Positions 26,201 through 41,200 of a DNA stretch of 64,000 nt are shown piece by piece. The notes beneath the pieces are model-generated. The model ran no database searches. It saw nothing but the letters and a program-made list of their open reading frames with translations, and was not told where the DNA came from. Numbering within the stretch: the first letter of the stretch is position 1; each line of letters opens with the position of its first letter. The DNA is taken from assembly GCF_000002235.5 (NCBI RefSeq), contig NW_022145596.1, positions 4,584,352 to 4,648,351 of the forward strand. Direction: 5' to 3'. Made by a program: the position numbers and the translations under genes. Origin of the DNA: Strongylocentrotus purpuratus. Taxonomy: Eukaryota > Echinodermata > Echinoidea > Camarodonta > Strongylocentrotidae.

Positions 26201-29200
26201 TTCTCTAATAATTTAATGAAACGTCAAAGCTTCCGCGTTTCGCGGAGGAGGGAGGGGGAAAATCGCCCCTCCCTGCACCGACCCCCCCCCCCCCCCCCGC
26301 ATTACGTCTCTGTTGGTCACCATTACTAACCAATATTTGGCTCGCAAAATTTCAAATTTGGGCCCCCCCCCCTAAGAAATCCTGGATCCGCGCCTGCTGA
26401 ATACCCCCCTAAAACTGGATTTAGGCCCTAGGCTGACGGCCGTCGGCCTCGTGGGCTGTCCCCTATTGTAATCGGGCAGTCTGTTAATAAAGTGTTCTTG
26501 AATCAAGATAGATTTATCATCCAAATTGGTATTGTACCTAAATTTGTACGAGTAAGACAGCACTAGTGTCTTTTATTTGTTAATTGCGCTCTTCGCTCGC
26601 TCGCAATTTACAGTAAATATATATGACATCGTACTCAGGGGGGGGGGGGGGCATTCAGATGCCAAAACGTTATAAAATTAGAAGAAAACTGTATTTTTTC
26701 AATTCATTTTAACTGTTCATTTTACAACGGAAATTATCTCAGGAAAACGAAATATTATCTCAGGAAAACGAGAATTTATCTCAGGAAAACGAAATATTAT
26801 CTCAGGAAAACGAGAATTTATCTCAGGAAAACGAAATATTATCTCAGGAAAACGAGAATTTATCTCAGGAAAACGAAATATTATCTCAGGAAAACGAGAA
26901 TTTATCTCAGGAAAACGAAATATTATCTCAGGAAAACGAGAATTTATCTCAGGAAAACGGGAATTATCTCAGGAAAACGAAATATTATCTCAGGAAAACG
27001 AGAATTTATCTCAGGAAAACGAGAATTTATCTCAGGAAAACGGGAATTATCTCAGGAAAACGAAAAATTATCTCAGGAAAACGAGAATTTATCTCAGGAA
27101 AACGGGAATTATCTCAGGAAAACGAAATATTATCTCAGGAAAACGAGAATTTATCTCAGGAAAACGAAATATTATCTCAGGAAAACGAGAATTTATCCCA
27201 GGAAAACGAAATATTATCTCAGGAAAACGAGAATTTATCTCAGGAAAACGGGAATTATCTCAGGAAAACGAAATATTATCTCAGGAAAACGAGAATTTAT
27301 CTCAGGAAAACGAGAATTTATCTCAGGAAAACGGGAATTATCTCAGGAAAACGAAAAATTATCTCAGGAAAACGAGAATTTATCTCAGGAAAACGGGAAT
27401 TATCTCAGGAAAACGAAATATTATCTCAGGAAAACGAGAATTTATCTCAGGAAAACGAAAAATTATCTCAGGAAAACGAGAATTTATCTCAGGAAAACGA
27501 GAATTTATCTCAGGAAAACGAAATATTATCTCAGGAAAACGGCGAGAATTTATCTCAGGAAAACGAAATATTATCTCAGGAAAACGAGAATTTATCTCAG
27601 GAAAACGAAAAATTATCTCAGGAAAACGAGAATTTATCTCAGGAAAACGAGAATTTATCTCAGGAAAACGGGAATTATCTCAGGAAAACGAAAAATTATC
27701 TCAGGAAAACGAGAATTTATCTCAGGAAAACGAGAATTTATCTCAGGAAAACGGGAATTATCTCAGGAAAACGAAAAATTATCTCTGGAAAACGAGAATT
27801 TATCTCAGGAAAACGAAAAATTATCTCAGGAAAACGAGAATTTATCTCAGGAAAACGAGAAAAAAAAAAGTTCTCCATGTCACTTCCGGGGCTCCGTAGG
27901 AATGACTAGATTAGATACCACTTAAAAATAATCTGCAAACCTCCTCTCATTGGTCCTTGGAAAAAAGTAACAAAATACTCAAACTTACATTTGGAATCCC
28001 ATTATGATGACCATTGATAGAAATCTTGATAGAAAACGACAGTTGCCTGATTGCGCCCGTGCCTCCTTTCCCCGAGGCCGAGTTACCAGAAATTCCTTGA
28101 TCGGCTACGCCTGTAGACTCGGCGGATTTATCTACGAAAGTCTGTACGTCGGACAGCACGCTAGGGTCATCGAGGCAAAACTCGCCATCTCCTGGAAACA
28201 TGCTATCAAGGAGTTCAATTTCTGATATCTGAAGTTCTAAATTTTCAATAAAATTTGGAGAAGCCATGATGCTCTATCATAGCAACAATACTTCCAAATT
28301 AAAATGGGCCGAATCCTTAGGAAATGACTAATTAAATCCATTCACACGTTAACCTCACTGATGACACTACAGACACAGTACTGCCCAAGCCTCTGTAATT
28401 TATCATCGGTATGGTAATCCCAAAACATTTTATCCTGACATTATACAAAATTTTGCAAATAAATAAATGCTAATAACCTATAAATATTTCATATGATCCT
28501 TTAAAAATATATAATTTTGAGCTTTTTTACAATATTCTTTCAATCAAAAATGGAAAATAATTGTAATGTAAACGTGCAACGTTGGATCTGAGACTAGTTA
28601 TCCATTTATTTTCAGCTGGTTAGGTGTTACTGTAAACACTATTACGTAATCTTGCGCGACGCTTGAATAGGATCCCATTGGCATCGTGCGTGCACTAATG
28701 CGATCTTGTCGGAAAACTAGCAATCTTTCCATTCCATCGCCGATCACCAGCTTGTTCTCTGACCTTGCTACCTTATCTTCACTTCGAGAGATATGATGAG
28801 GTAACTAGACAGAACATAGAAGGTCTAGATCTAATTTAATTAAACTGAAAAAATAATGCATGATCATGGGACTGGGAGCTGGGAGGCCGGAGGGAGGGCG
28901 GCGACACACGGCATCACTATCCTGGCTGTACGCTGTGTAGTAAAAGCTGTGCTTATGATTATCAAACACCACTGTACAAAACACTCATGGTACACTAAAA
29001 ATCGGTACTTTAGGGACAGTTGATGACACCTAAATAGCAGTAAAACACTTTTTTTTAAACTTACTGATGTTAAAAAGAATAGTTTAAAAATTCAAATTGT
29101 AAGTCTACTGTCAAACTTTGCTTACAGCTTCAGCCGAATTGGCATGATTGTGTGCAGTCTATGCAATATTGTGTGGTGTGTATATTTGTGTACAGGTCTA

Positions 29201-32200
29201 ATAATACCTGCCTCACAGCAAGTATGCAGTGCTAGAGGTCAATATGCATTAGCATTGACTCTCTATGCTTTGCTGGAATGGAGTGGGCCGCGAGGTGTCC
29301 GGATGCTCAAGCTCAACATTAACTTTGCCTTTCATGGATGATTTACAAAAAGTATGCATCAAATAGCACTTATAGTCTTATACCATCATATATTGATCCT
29401 TTATAAGTTTATGATATTGTCTTACAGTAACACTAACAGACTTATTAAATAAATTCGAACCCAGCAAGTTGTTCTAGAAGGCCATGCATCACCTGAGGTC
29501 GACGTCGACTCAGGAGTACCTCAAGGCTCTGTCCTCGGACCCTCTCTATTCCTGTACTACATCAACGACCTGCCAGACAAGCTCACCTCTCCAGTATGTC
29601 TCTTTGCAGACGACGCCATCATCTACCTAGCGATCAAGGGCAGACAAGACCCTCTTGAACTACAGGAGGACCTTAATAGGCTTGCTGAATGGTCCTCTGA
29701 ATGGATGATGGAGCTCAACACGGACAAGTGCAAGACCATCACAGTGTCCAGAAAGAAGAGCCAGATACGACACCAGTACATCCTGAACAACACACCACTG
29801 GAAGCAGTCTCATCAACCAAGTACCTTGGCATCACAATCACATCAGACTTGAAATGGGACAAACACATCACAAGCATATGCCAGAAAGCAAACAACACCC
29901 TTGCCTTCCTCAGACGAAATCTTCGGATCAACTTACCAAAACTGAAGAGTACTGCCTACAAAGCTCTAGTAAGACTAACTCCGGGAAGCTCCAACACCGG
30001 CGCCGCAGGCGTCGGAGCTTCGGGTGGTTTTGTTGGTTTCTCGTGGGGGCTAGTAAAACAGCTGATTGGGTGATATTATCGTTAAATCTGCAAAGGTAGT
30101 ACTTAGAATTTTTACATCATAGGGTGCACGACTCCCTAGGGCTCAACTCCAATCACTTAAATGTATAATTTGAAGAAGTCTTCGATGGGAAAAAAAGGTT
30201 AATTCCGGGTACTACACCAACGATTCTTCCATGTCGCAGCGTTGATTCAAAATAGCGATGAGAAGGTACGCATGTGCGGCAGTGGCGAAGGAAATATGAA
30301 TATTCATGCTATCGAGCGCCGATCGCTCGAAATCGCTGAATATGCACGAGGTTGAAAAGGGCTCTGTTTGTTCAAGTCGTGCATATTCAGCGATTTCGAG
30401 CGATCGGCGCTCGATAACATGAATATTCATATTTTCTTCGCCACTGCCGCGCATGCGTACCTTCTCATCGATATTTTGAATCAACGCTGCGACATGGAAG
30501 AATCGTTGGTGTAGTACCCGGAATTAACCTTTTTTTCCCATCGAAGACTTCTTCAAATTATACATTTAAGTGATTGGAGTTGAGCCCTGAGGAGTCGTGC
30601 ACCCTATGATGTAAAAATTGTAAGTACTACCTTTGCAGATTTAACGATAATATCACCCAATCGGCTGTTGTACTAGCCCCCACGAGAAACCAACAAAACC
30701 ACCCGAAGCTCCGACGCCTGCGGCGCCGGTGTTGGAGCTTCCCGGAGTTATAGTAAGACCACTCATTGAGTACAGTTCTACAGTTTGGGATCCCTCCTCT
30801 GCAAACCACATCCATCAAATAGAAATGGTACAAAGACGGGCCGCTAGATTCACCCTCAATCGGTACCACAACACATCTAGCGTGACCTCCATGCTCCAAC
30901 AACTTGACTGGACCACACTCGAGCAACGCAGGGAAAACTACAGACTGGTGATGATGTACAAGCTCCACAACAACCTGGTAGCACTCGACACAGCATCCTA
31001 CATCAACCCTGTCACAAGACCCTCCAGGACTGCCCATGCACATAGCTACCAAGTCCTCCGTTCAAGAACTGAGCAGCATAAGCAGTCCTTCTTTCCCAGG
31101 ACTGTGAGGAGTTGGAACAACCTGCCATCAGAAACAGTATGTGCCTCATCCGTCAATGCCTTCCGTCAATGCCTGACGGGAGGCAGCAACTAAGTCCGGG
31201 AACTTTTTACTTGCACCATGTAAATAGCATTGCACCATGCACCTTGCTCTCGTAAGCACACACACACTCATCAGTCTGCAAGAATCTTCAACTGTGAAGG
31301 AGGTAGACTTAACCCAAAGAAGAAGAAGAAGAAGAAGAAGAAATTAGATGTATGGATGGTGAGTGTGACCATATAGTTCGTTTGTGACCTTGAGACTTTG
31401 AGAATCTGATACCGCCAATGGAAAAAGGAAATTTTCTATGTACAATTCCGATGAAAATTATTAAAATATTGACGAAAAGATCAGCAAATTTTCGTAGTCA
31501 AAAGCTTTGCCATTTGGTAATAATTGAACCAATTAAGTTTGTGTATAGAAAAACAGTAGAATATGATAAATCATGGATCTAATATCACATTTCAAAATAT
31601 TTTTTAAATCTCCACAAACTAGGCGATTGTGGACAAAGACTGTTTCTAGAATTATGTGTGCACTTTTGAGATTGCTGTCTGCGTTGCAACATCAACAGAC
31701 CTGAATTTCAAAGAGAAATCACATTTCTAGAAAGTTGAGTTTCTGCCCTTTCATATGACACCTCAGTCAGGAAAAATGAGCAAGGAATGACAAAGTTCTG
31801 TTTGTTTAAAGTAGGGCTTGCATTTCCATAATTTTATTAAACAATTTTGTTTTCACTGGCTGTCTGCCGTAGAAACAAGCAGAATCGACAAAAGACTTAA
31901 CTCCGTTTCGTTGACAATCACCCATGCATGAAGTCTTTCGTCTATGGCTGATTGTTAACGAAATGGAGTTTAAGGCTTTTGTTAATTCAATTTGTTGCTA
32001 CGGTAGGCAGCCAGTGAAAACAAATTTGTTTAATAAAATTATGGAAATGCAAGCAATACTTTAAACAAACAGAACTTTGTCATTCCTTGCTCTTTTTCCT
32101 GACTGAGGTGTCATATGAAAGGGCAGAAACTCAATTTCTAGAAATACAATTTTCTCTTTGATACCGTCCGCCAAATGACTTTTTGGTTTCTTCTCTTCAA

Positions 32201-35200
32201 GTTCATTTTAATCACTTATGTGTGAAATATACATTATACGAGTTGCATCAAATGAAAGAGGAGGATCTAAGCTTTTACCAATATGTGTCATTTATCAATT
32301 ATAAAATTGTGATTAAGTTATGATAAAACATCAATAATTCTCGGTTTCGTTTTTTCTGGGACGCACTGTACAATGAATAATCTAATTGACGTATTCCTTC
32401 CTCATGTACATGGGTCCATATTCTACTTAGAATTAATTGAAATCCAACCCTGGGTCTAAGATCATGTTTAACAAACTAAAACTAAGACCTCACTCACCTA
32501 TAGAGGGCCTAGACTGACTTCTTTGTTAAACCCAATTTTGCACAAGAGCGATAACCAAGCATTATACCAAGTACCAAATAGAATTACAGGGCCTTTTGTT
32601 TGAGAAAGATATAGTGTCACTTGTGTGTGGGAGGCAATGAAAAAGCAAAGTAAATCACTATACCCTCCGGTCTCTCCTCCAGCCTCTCTCGGTATGACTG
32701 ATTAGGTTTTTGCAGGTGGGCCACTTCACCAGGGTTTCCACTACACTTGTACGATTAATGCAGTGGGATTCTTAACATGCCAAGGTGGCAAATCTTCTCT
32801 ACGCAGGGCCTCCATTTAGCGTCCTATCCAAGGGACTGGGTGTTTTTTCCTGTAAGATGGCCTGCATCTATGAGGCACGATACACACAACGCAGCCAAAG
32901 TCTCGAGGTAAGTTGTTGTTGGTTGGACCTGCTGTGATTCCTGCACTGGTGTTGTGAACATTGCCAATTTTCTCCTTTCAGGAATGGTGGAACTGGTATC
33001 TATCAGAGAGGTTCTGTCTCTCCCTGTGGACTACCCCAATGATGTGGAGATTTTGTTCTACGATGATGATCTCTATATCATCATCACCCATGCAAGTAAC
33101 ACATCCAATCCATCTATCTGCGATGAAGTCCATATCTACAAATTTGACAACCAAGTAAGTAGGACTCTTTTTACACTCCTGAAAATAAGATCAGTCTTTT
33201 GTGTGAGTGTTAATTAGCTCTTTTATTGTTTGGAAAATATTTGAAGTATAAAGAGGATATCATTCACCTAATAGGTCCTCTCTGATATTTGGGGGTGAGT
33301 TATCTTATTCTACAAGGTTTTTCTAACTGTTTGCATATCTTTCAAGTACTTCTGACACAGTATCGACTGGATAGTTATCCATATGTCTGTTTATGATTTC
33401 ACCTCCAATACTTTATGAAAAAATATTGTTTTAGTTCTTCTGATATTTCAAATGTTCTCTATATATGCTCTGTCCCAGACAAAAATGTTACTTTTGAGCA
33501 AAATATTTTAACAATGCCTTAAAAAAAAACCTAGAGCTTCTACTGTGTTAATTACACTGTAAGTGCTTTTGACCGGACAGCCCTTCTTAAAGTTTTGCCC
33601 TTTTTGGGGGCGTAGTTTTCTCAGGATTTTTTCCTGTATTTTAAGTTACTGAATGGATGTTTTTGTTGAATATTACAAATCTGCATGCTTTAAAATGCAC
33701 ATCCACCACATATGCTCAAAATACTCTTTGGCTTTAGTGCTCTTTTGATGGAGTATATACAGCTATTGACTTTCCATTTTCTGCAAAATAGGTATTTACA
33801 GTTGTCATTAAATGAATAATTATTTGAATAGTAGGATCTTGGTTTCTTAAATTTCATTGTGTAGATTGCTGGCATACATTTTCTTTTTATGGTTGTTTTT
33901 TCTAGACAGGGCAGGCAGAGTTGGTTCTTGTCCAAAGTGCTCCGGATGTCCAAGACGTTGACTTCTTTATTTATGATGGGCTCCATTATGTTGTGGTAGC
34001 AATATGTGGGGATGGTGAGTTTATGTCATTAGGACTACGGGACTGCATTCAAATATTTATTTACCGGTATGTATTTATTCATTTATAATAATGCTGGCAA
34101 AGATATGGTACCCTTTCATGTCCTCTCTGTATTGAAAGGATACCTTTATCCCTACATAAAACATTAAAGAACGCCATAAAATATGGAGTGGAGAGGCGGG
34201 AAACATTTACTCCCGTCTTTCTCTACCTGAAGTCTGTGACCAAATGATCAATGTACCGGTAAAGGAGATCATCGCACAGTTTGAAAAGCACCATCTATAC
34301 AAAAGCAACAACATCAATCGTTACAATAGTCATTTTCCTTTTCCTATGTTTTCATGTGCATATTAACAACAAAATACATTTTAATTGAATACATTCCCAA
34401 TTTAAGGCACCATTTTAATTTACAAGTGCTTCTGCATGCTCAAGGCCTTTGCCAAGCCTGGCTTGATGTTCTGGTAATCTGGTCACCATTTGAGAAAACC
34501 GTCATATTTTCAAGAACACCAACATCCCATTAAAATACATACCGGTATTGATTTTTTACATGTCTTTTACTGGGATGTCGGCGAACTTGTACTTACGATG
34601 GTTTCTTGAAATGATGCACTGGATCTTTTCATGCTACCCTGAAACAAAGATACAGTATTCATGTTTTTGTTTTTTGTTTTTGTCTTTTCTCTTCAAAGGA
34701 AGCACAAAGTCTGCGGGACTTTTTACATACTTGTGGACCGTGGACCAACCCACCGATTCCCAGACTTTCTTTCAAGTACAAAGGCTAAAAATGTCAGAGC
34801 CGACTGCAGTGGAGACGATTATAGGGGGCAACACTCAATTTATTGTTGTAGTTGAAAGGTCCCATGCAATCCTCAATGTAGAGGCTGCCGTTATGTACGA
34901 ATGGAAAGGTTAGAAATTAACATCTGGAATATAAAGTTTTATAATGTGTATCATTCTTTCTTGGACTCAGTTCATGGGCAAGTCCCAGGTATATCATCCC
35001 ATATATGTTACCAACCAGATTTAAGATATTAGTACAGCTGGTGATTACATTCATTTGAAAAACTCTATTACAGCTTGGATTAATAAAGCTTATTATTACA
35101 TCTATGTTTCAAAGCACTTTACAAAAATGTCAAACCAAATATGACTTTGAAATGATACTTTTTATCTGCTTACCACAGATACACATATGCAGCCAGCTTT

Positions 35201-38200
35201 GCCCAGACATTAACCAATGACTTGTCCTACTTTTGTATTTTTATGACAACTAACGTTATTTAACTAATAGAAAAGATGATATACTTTTCATTATATACCT
35301 TTCTTTAGAAATCTAGCCATCTGATTGGTCGAAATTGCAGTCGCGATTTTTGCCTTTCCCCTCATACCCGCCTACCAGTCAATAGTCTTTTAAAAGATGC
35401 CCGTTGCCCTGGGTAACAGGCCACATAAATTAATTGTGCTCAGATCCCCATAGGTTTACGTGTTAAAATGTTCTTTGTGTGAGCACGGACACCATACAGG
35501 GCTTTTTGTCTGCGATTCCCAAATGATTGAAACTTTCAGTCATTTTTCCAGCAAAGATAAACAGACAGTTTCTCAGATTTTCTGTGATGTTTTAACCAAT
35601 CTTTACTCAATGAAAGGATAAGGTAAGAATTCTTGGTAGTTTTTTGTTTCAATTCGGCATATAAAAGACATATCGACTGCTTTATAGGCTCTCGGGAACT
35701 TGCACTTCTTGCCATGACTATGGCAAGATGTGTGCACGCTCCCTTGAGCCTATAAAACAGCCAGGCCTCTCAAAGCAGTCGATATAGATATACCACCTCT
35801 GGTTCTACTCTGATTTCATGCAGGTGGTCATATGGATGAATTTGCTGCTTTCCCCAAGCCCAACCTGGTCAGTATCATACCATTCTGTGTCTTCAGTCGT
35901 GTCTTCCTGGGCCTTGCGAGCAGTGCATCAATGTACGATGAACCAATAACCAATTCTGAGATACTTCTCTACAACCTCCATCTCCATCAATTTGAGACCT
36001 TTCAGACAATCACCACATATGGCGTCCTCGATATGGATGTTTTCACGTTTGGCTCCGGCTTTGAATTAGAAGTTTTTCTTCTTATAGCCAACACTTATGA
36101 TGAGCAAGGTACCGTACACCTGTTGCAATAGGGATTGTTGACTATAAATTGAGTTTTAATGTTTTTAATTCTGAAAGGGAACCTGAGCTCAACAAATAAG
36201 TGTAAATATGCTGAAAGATGAGTTTTATTCCTGATTATGGACGTACAATATTTCTTACAAAGATGTACAAGAGATATATAAAAGAAGATATTCTTTGCAT
36301 GAAGTCATGTCTTTCATAATGACATGGGCGCAGCCTTTTTCTTTATAATGTGAGGTACCAGGCAAACTTGTACATGTATCATCATGCTCCAAGCTCTAGT
36401 TGGAAAGACTATTTGATCCAATAACAAAACCTTTACTTTCCAATAAGGGAAAATCAAGTTGAAAATAATATTTGGTGAAAAATATACATGTATGACAGAC
36501 CAATTGTAACTCATTTATTTGGAATACTAAAATATAGCAGTTGACAAATCTAGATCTTTACCAAATTAAAAAAACATGTTTTCATCCCATGACATAATTT
36601 TATTTACATTTTAGGTCGAACACCAAAGTCTTTCATCTACAAGTACAACGAAAATAAATTTATACCATTCCAGTGCCTGGAAATCGCTGATATCCGCGGT
36701 TGGTACACCATTCTTGATGAGAATAAAGGTTTTGTCAACCTCATAATATACACGGCAACAACCATCACTTTCTACGAATACGATGGATGGCAATTCCAAG
36801 AATCAACATTGCAGTTTGAACCATCTTCTCTTGCAGTCCCAGTCTGCTCCATTTCTGTGATCGTTTCTGGTTACAGGGCCAACTTGGTCCTTGCAAGCCA
36901 ATCGGAACAAAATGAAACGGAGATGAACCTGTTCAAGCTACAGTTTGCCCCCGTTAGCATTCTGGCAAACTATGTGGAGTTGTCTGAATCGGTGTGCGAA
37001 TCCTCCGGGACTGAGTATGAGAACATAACCCACACACATACAACTATCATCACAAAGATTCCAGACCTGATTACTGTGGATGGTGGCGAATTTGATTTAA
37101 GCGGAAATGTTTCCTTTTTGAGTGGCATCACAGCTGAGGACATAGTCCTCAATGAAAGTAAGTGCTAGTTTAACATTCTAAACTCTTCTCGCTGTGCTGG
37201 TGTCTTGCAATCAATGTTTCACCAAGAAGTACAAAATTAACTTACACTTTTTCATAGTATGAACAAAATCAAAATGTTTATTGAATAATCCAATGTGAAA
37301 GAAAATGACAAAAATGTAACTGAACATAATGCCACAAAATAGCGATGTTATAGGTTACTCTGGGTTGCCAATTTAGAGACTTTAATTATTAGTTACAATT
37401 AAATTGCTCTCATTTGAGAAAGGCACAATATACTGCACTGGAAATAGACTAAAAATTATCTGATATTTTTGCTCCTTCTGCTCATGTATTTGAGTGATTC
37501 CTGGCATTCTCGATTCTCCTGAGCATTGTAATCCCATTGTTGTAAAAAACATGGTATCTGTAGGAAATATTGACTAAATGTGATCAAACTATATATGTTC
37601 CAGCATGATTTCATTGTCAAAAGGACAATATAATTAGATTTGATTTTATAGAGTCAAAGTGTCTCTTGATCTTTTTTTTCTTTTTTTTCCCTTTCAACAT
37701 TTTGATAAAAAAATGTTCAATTTAAGTGCCTTGATATAAATCAATCATAGGTGATCTGAAAGTCACTTTTAGGGTCAATTTAGGGTCAATTTAGGGTCAT
37801 GAGTGCAAGAATATTAAAGTCAAACCAATAAACTTGACAGTTTTCCTCTAATTTTTAAATGTAGCAAGTCCAAACAAAGCTCTTGTAAATAATAAAGCAA
37901 GTTTTAAACTATGTGCTTATTTTAATTTCCTTAATAGTCATAATCGAAGATGATGTTGTCCTGACCAACGCGGAAGAAGAACAGCTGCAAAGGATCATCA
38001 ACAAGATGAACACCAATGCAAATAAGATTACTACCATGCAGAACGAGCTTCCCAATACTGTGCTCCTAAATACAACTCCTCAGACTATCACAGGTGTGTT
38101 AACATGCCCCTCCCCTGTTTTATAGAAGCATGCTAGGTTATAGAGGAAAACACTATGTCTCTTGGATAGGATGTTAAATGGAGGCCCTGTGTAGCTCTAG

Positions 38201-41200
38201 GAGAGTCACCCCCTTGGCATGTTAGGAACACACTGCAGTATATTCATATAATAGTAGAAGGAACCCTGCTGTAGTGGTCCACCGGCTGCACATCCCAATC
38301 CATACCGGTATACTAGGAGGAAGGGACCAGAGGGTTACAGTGATTTAGATCACCTATCCCCTCCCAGGCAAAGGTGACGCCATCTTGATAATGATACTAA
38401 TAGTATGACATAATCTGGTGGTATGAAATTTGCTCTGGAAACATATGCTCTTGATTTACCTTTTCAAATAATTAAGATTAGGTTGTGGTTTCCAAGGCAA
38501 GAAATTTGCTCGCAAAAAGCCTGCGAAAGGCTGATTCAGAAATGTTGGCAGTCATGAGATAGGGGTGGGGGGGTGCTTTCTAAGGGAGGGAACGAGCATA
38601 CACGTACCCTAAATAACACTGAGTGGGGGGGAGGGGGGGGGGGGGGGGGAGGTTATGAAGACCACTTTTTTGTTTCCTTTGAAACTTTTACATAAAGACC
38701 CCCTACCTATAAAGACCCTTTTTCTAGTTTCCTTTGGTCTTTATAATATACAGGTTTCAAAGTATATCAGAGAAACTGAAATTTAAATGAAACACATGCA
38801 GTGATTTATTTTTGGAAGACATTTATTCATTATGTACAGGTCTGAAGACATTTGCTTCCTTTGAGGCTGTAGGTGACCTTTCACCTTCGACTCTCACAGT
38901 AACCTCTGACCTTGTGAACACTGACATCAATATTCAAGATCTTTATGATGAATATATAGATAAAACTTCAAATGTAGTAAGTATCACTTTTATCTTCATT
39001 TTTATTTGAAATATGGGGGGGGGGGGGTGCTCAGAAGTATTTTGTTGTATAAGTTGGTGAATATGAAACTGCAAGTATTCAAAGAAAGAATATTTGGTAG
39101 GAGATTAGATAAAGATGTCAAAAGAATGACATTGTTTGTAAGATAATCATTTTAAGACCAGATCTCTCGCCATGTGATAAATGACAAAAGAAAAAAAAAG
39201 AATTAGCAAACAAAGAAAATGTGTCGAAGATAGATAATTGATATAAGTAATTGCTCTACAAGGAACTGTATTTGATCATCAATTTGTATCCATGTTACTG
39301 TTTAGAGCACAAATAATGTATTCCAAATATGTAGTACATGTAGCATAGACTTTTGACAACATTTCAGACGTTGACACTTTAACTTTGATCATTTACTATG
39401 AATAATGGTCAACAAAGAAGTTACAGAATTTTTTGATAGTTTCTATATAAATGAAATGTTTGAAATGATAATGTTAGTATCATCAGCAAAAGCAGTAGAT
39501 ATTTGGAAAGTAAACTTTGTTTACATTCCGAAACAATCTTGGATCAAACAAAACCCCTTGGCTCAATAAGAGCTACCTACCTGGCTACCTGGCTGCCACC
39601 GTCAGTTGCTGGCGATTGGCGACCACATCTGCACATCTTCTTGTTTTCTTTCTCCATTTGTCTCTATCCTGTGCTAATCTTTTGGCTTCTGAATATGAGC
39701 TACTGATGATGATAATTTATTCTGCTTGCTAGGATATATCTGTCTCCTTGCTGATCTTGGGAGGTATCGATGTGACAGGAGAACTGACCACGACGGGTAC
39801 GGTGGATGACGTGGATATGACTGAAGTAGTCACACTCTCTGGAGATCACACCATCACAGGGGTCAAGACATTCACCGGTCAGATCACTGCAAACGGTAAG
39901 AAACTAATTCCTTAAAGCCTATCTTCAGTAGTTTGGCCAGGAGGGATTAGACCTCCCTGTGTGGTTACTGACAGGTTGTTATCTCATCACATCAGCTCTC
40001 AATTAACAGTAGAAAAAGGGGATCATGGGGGACCAACGGGTAATGCTTAGGCATTGTTTGCTATATAGAGGGCGCAAGTACCTACCAGTAGTGCAGTCCC
40101 GCTTTGATATTATTACACGTATAAACATGTAGATGTTTTGTCATAGATATATGGTTATGGTTACGGTTTGCAGTTGGGTTTTAGTTTCAATAGTTGTTAA
40201 GTTAGAGTTACTATAGGGTTATATAGCAGAGAGCAGAGAGTTCAAGTTGTAAGCCCGGCCGGGAGGACCAAAGCACATATGCCAGTTTAGAGTGTGCATT
40301 CAAATATTTATTACCCTCGTCAGTAGTTCCCTTGTCCGTACCCTAGTCGGTACCCTTGTCATCACCCTTGTCACTACCCTTGTCAGTACCCTTGTCGGAA
40401 CCCTTGATGGTACCCTTGTCTGTAATACCCTTGATGGTACCCTTGTCGGTACCCTTGTCAGTACCCTTGTCGGTACCATTGTTGGTGCCCTTGTTGGTAC
40501 CCTTGTCGGTATCATGGTAGGTACCCTGGTCATTACCATTAACAGTACCCTTATCAGTTCCGTTGTCATTACCCTTGCCAGAACCCTTGGCAGTACCCTT
40601 GTCAAAACCCTTGTCAGTACCATTGTCATTACCCTGGTCAGTAGCTTTACATTACCCTTGTCAGTACTATTGTCGGTACAATTGTCAGTACCATATTGCC
40701 AATATCCTCTCCAGTACCATTGCCAATACCATTGTAGGGGAGATTTTTTTTTTTTGAAGCCTCCGGCCATGCTTAGGATTAGGGTGTTTTGCACCCTGGA
40801 ATCATCACCACAGCATGTGTTGAAGAGCCTATTACATGGCTCACCAAAAATGCATGTAATTATATGACTATACTCCACCTAAAGTGTATGTTCCTTTCAT
40901 TTTTATTTATAATGATAATGTGGATATAAAAATTGATTTTATTTTTTATTTTGTTTAGTTTAATGCGTACCGGGTACTCCATTAATTTTGTACTTTAAAG
41001 TGATTTTTCAATAAATCCAAAGAAACTGATTTTTTTAAATGAATACTGTTGTATAGTCAAGCATTTATTATCAATGTCTCACCTATGCAGGAGATTTTGA
41101 TGTCAGTGGAACTGTCGACGGTGTCACCCTGACGCCCGCTTCCGTCCTGCAGACCAGCGGAGCTCAGACCGTAACTGGGACGTACACCTTCAGCGCCTCA

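Noticed and set aside
23640..27870. CRISPR-like array
   Set aside because: Units are contiguous 20-21-bp repeats without unique spacers, in an animal genome.
30627..31052. Minus-strand 141-aa ORF
   Set aside because: Antisense shadow of the LINE reverse transcriptase plus the foldback arm.
40292..40878. ORFs of about 190 aa on both strands
   Set aside because: By-product of a 12-bp minisatellite inside an EAR intron; both strands open, no domain.
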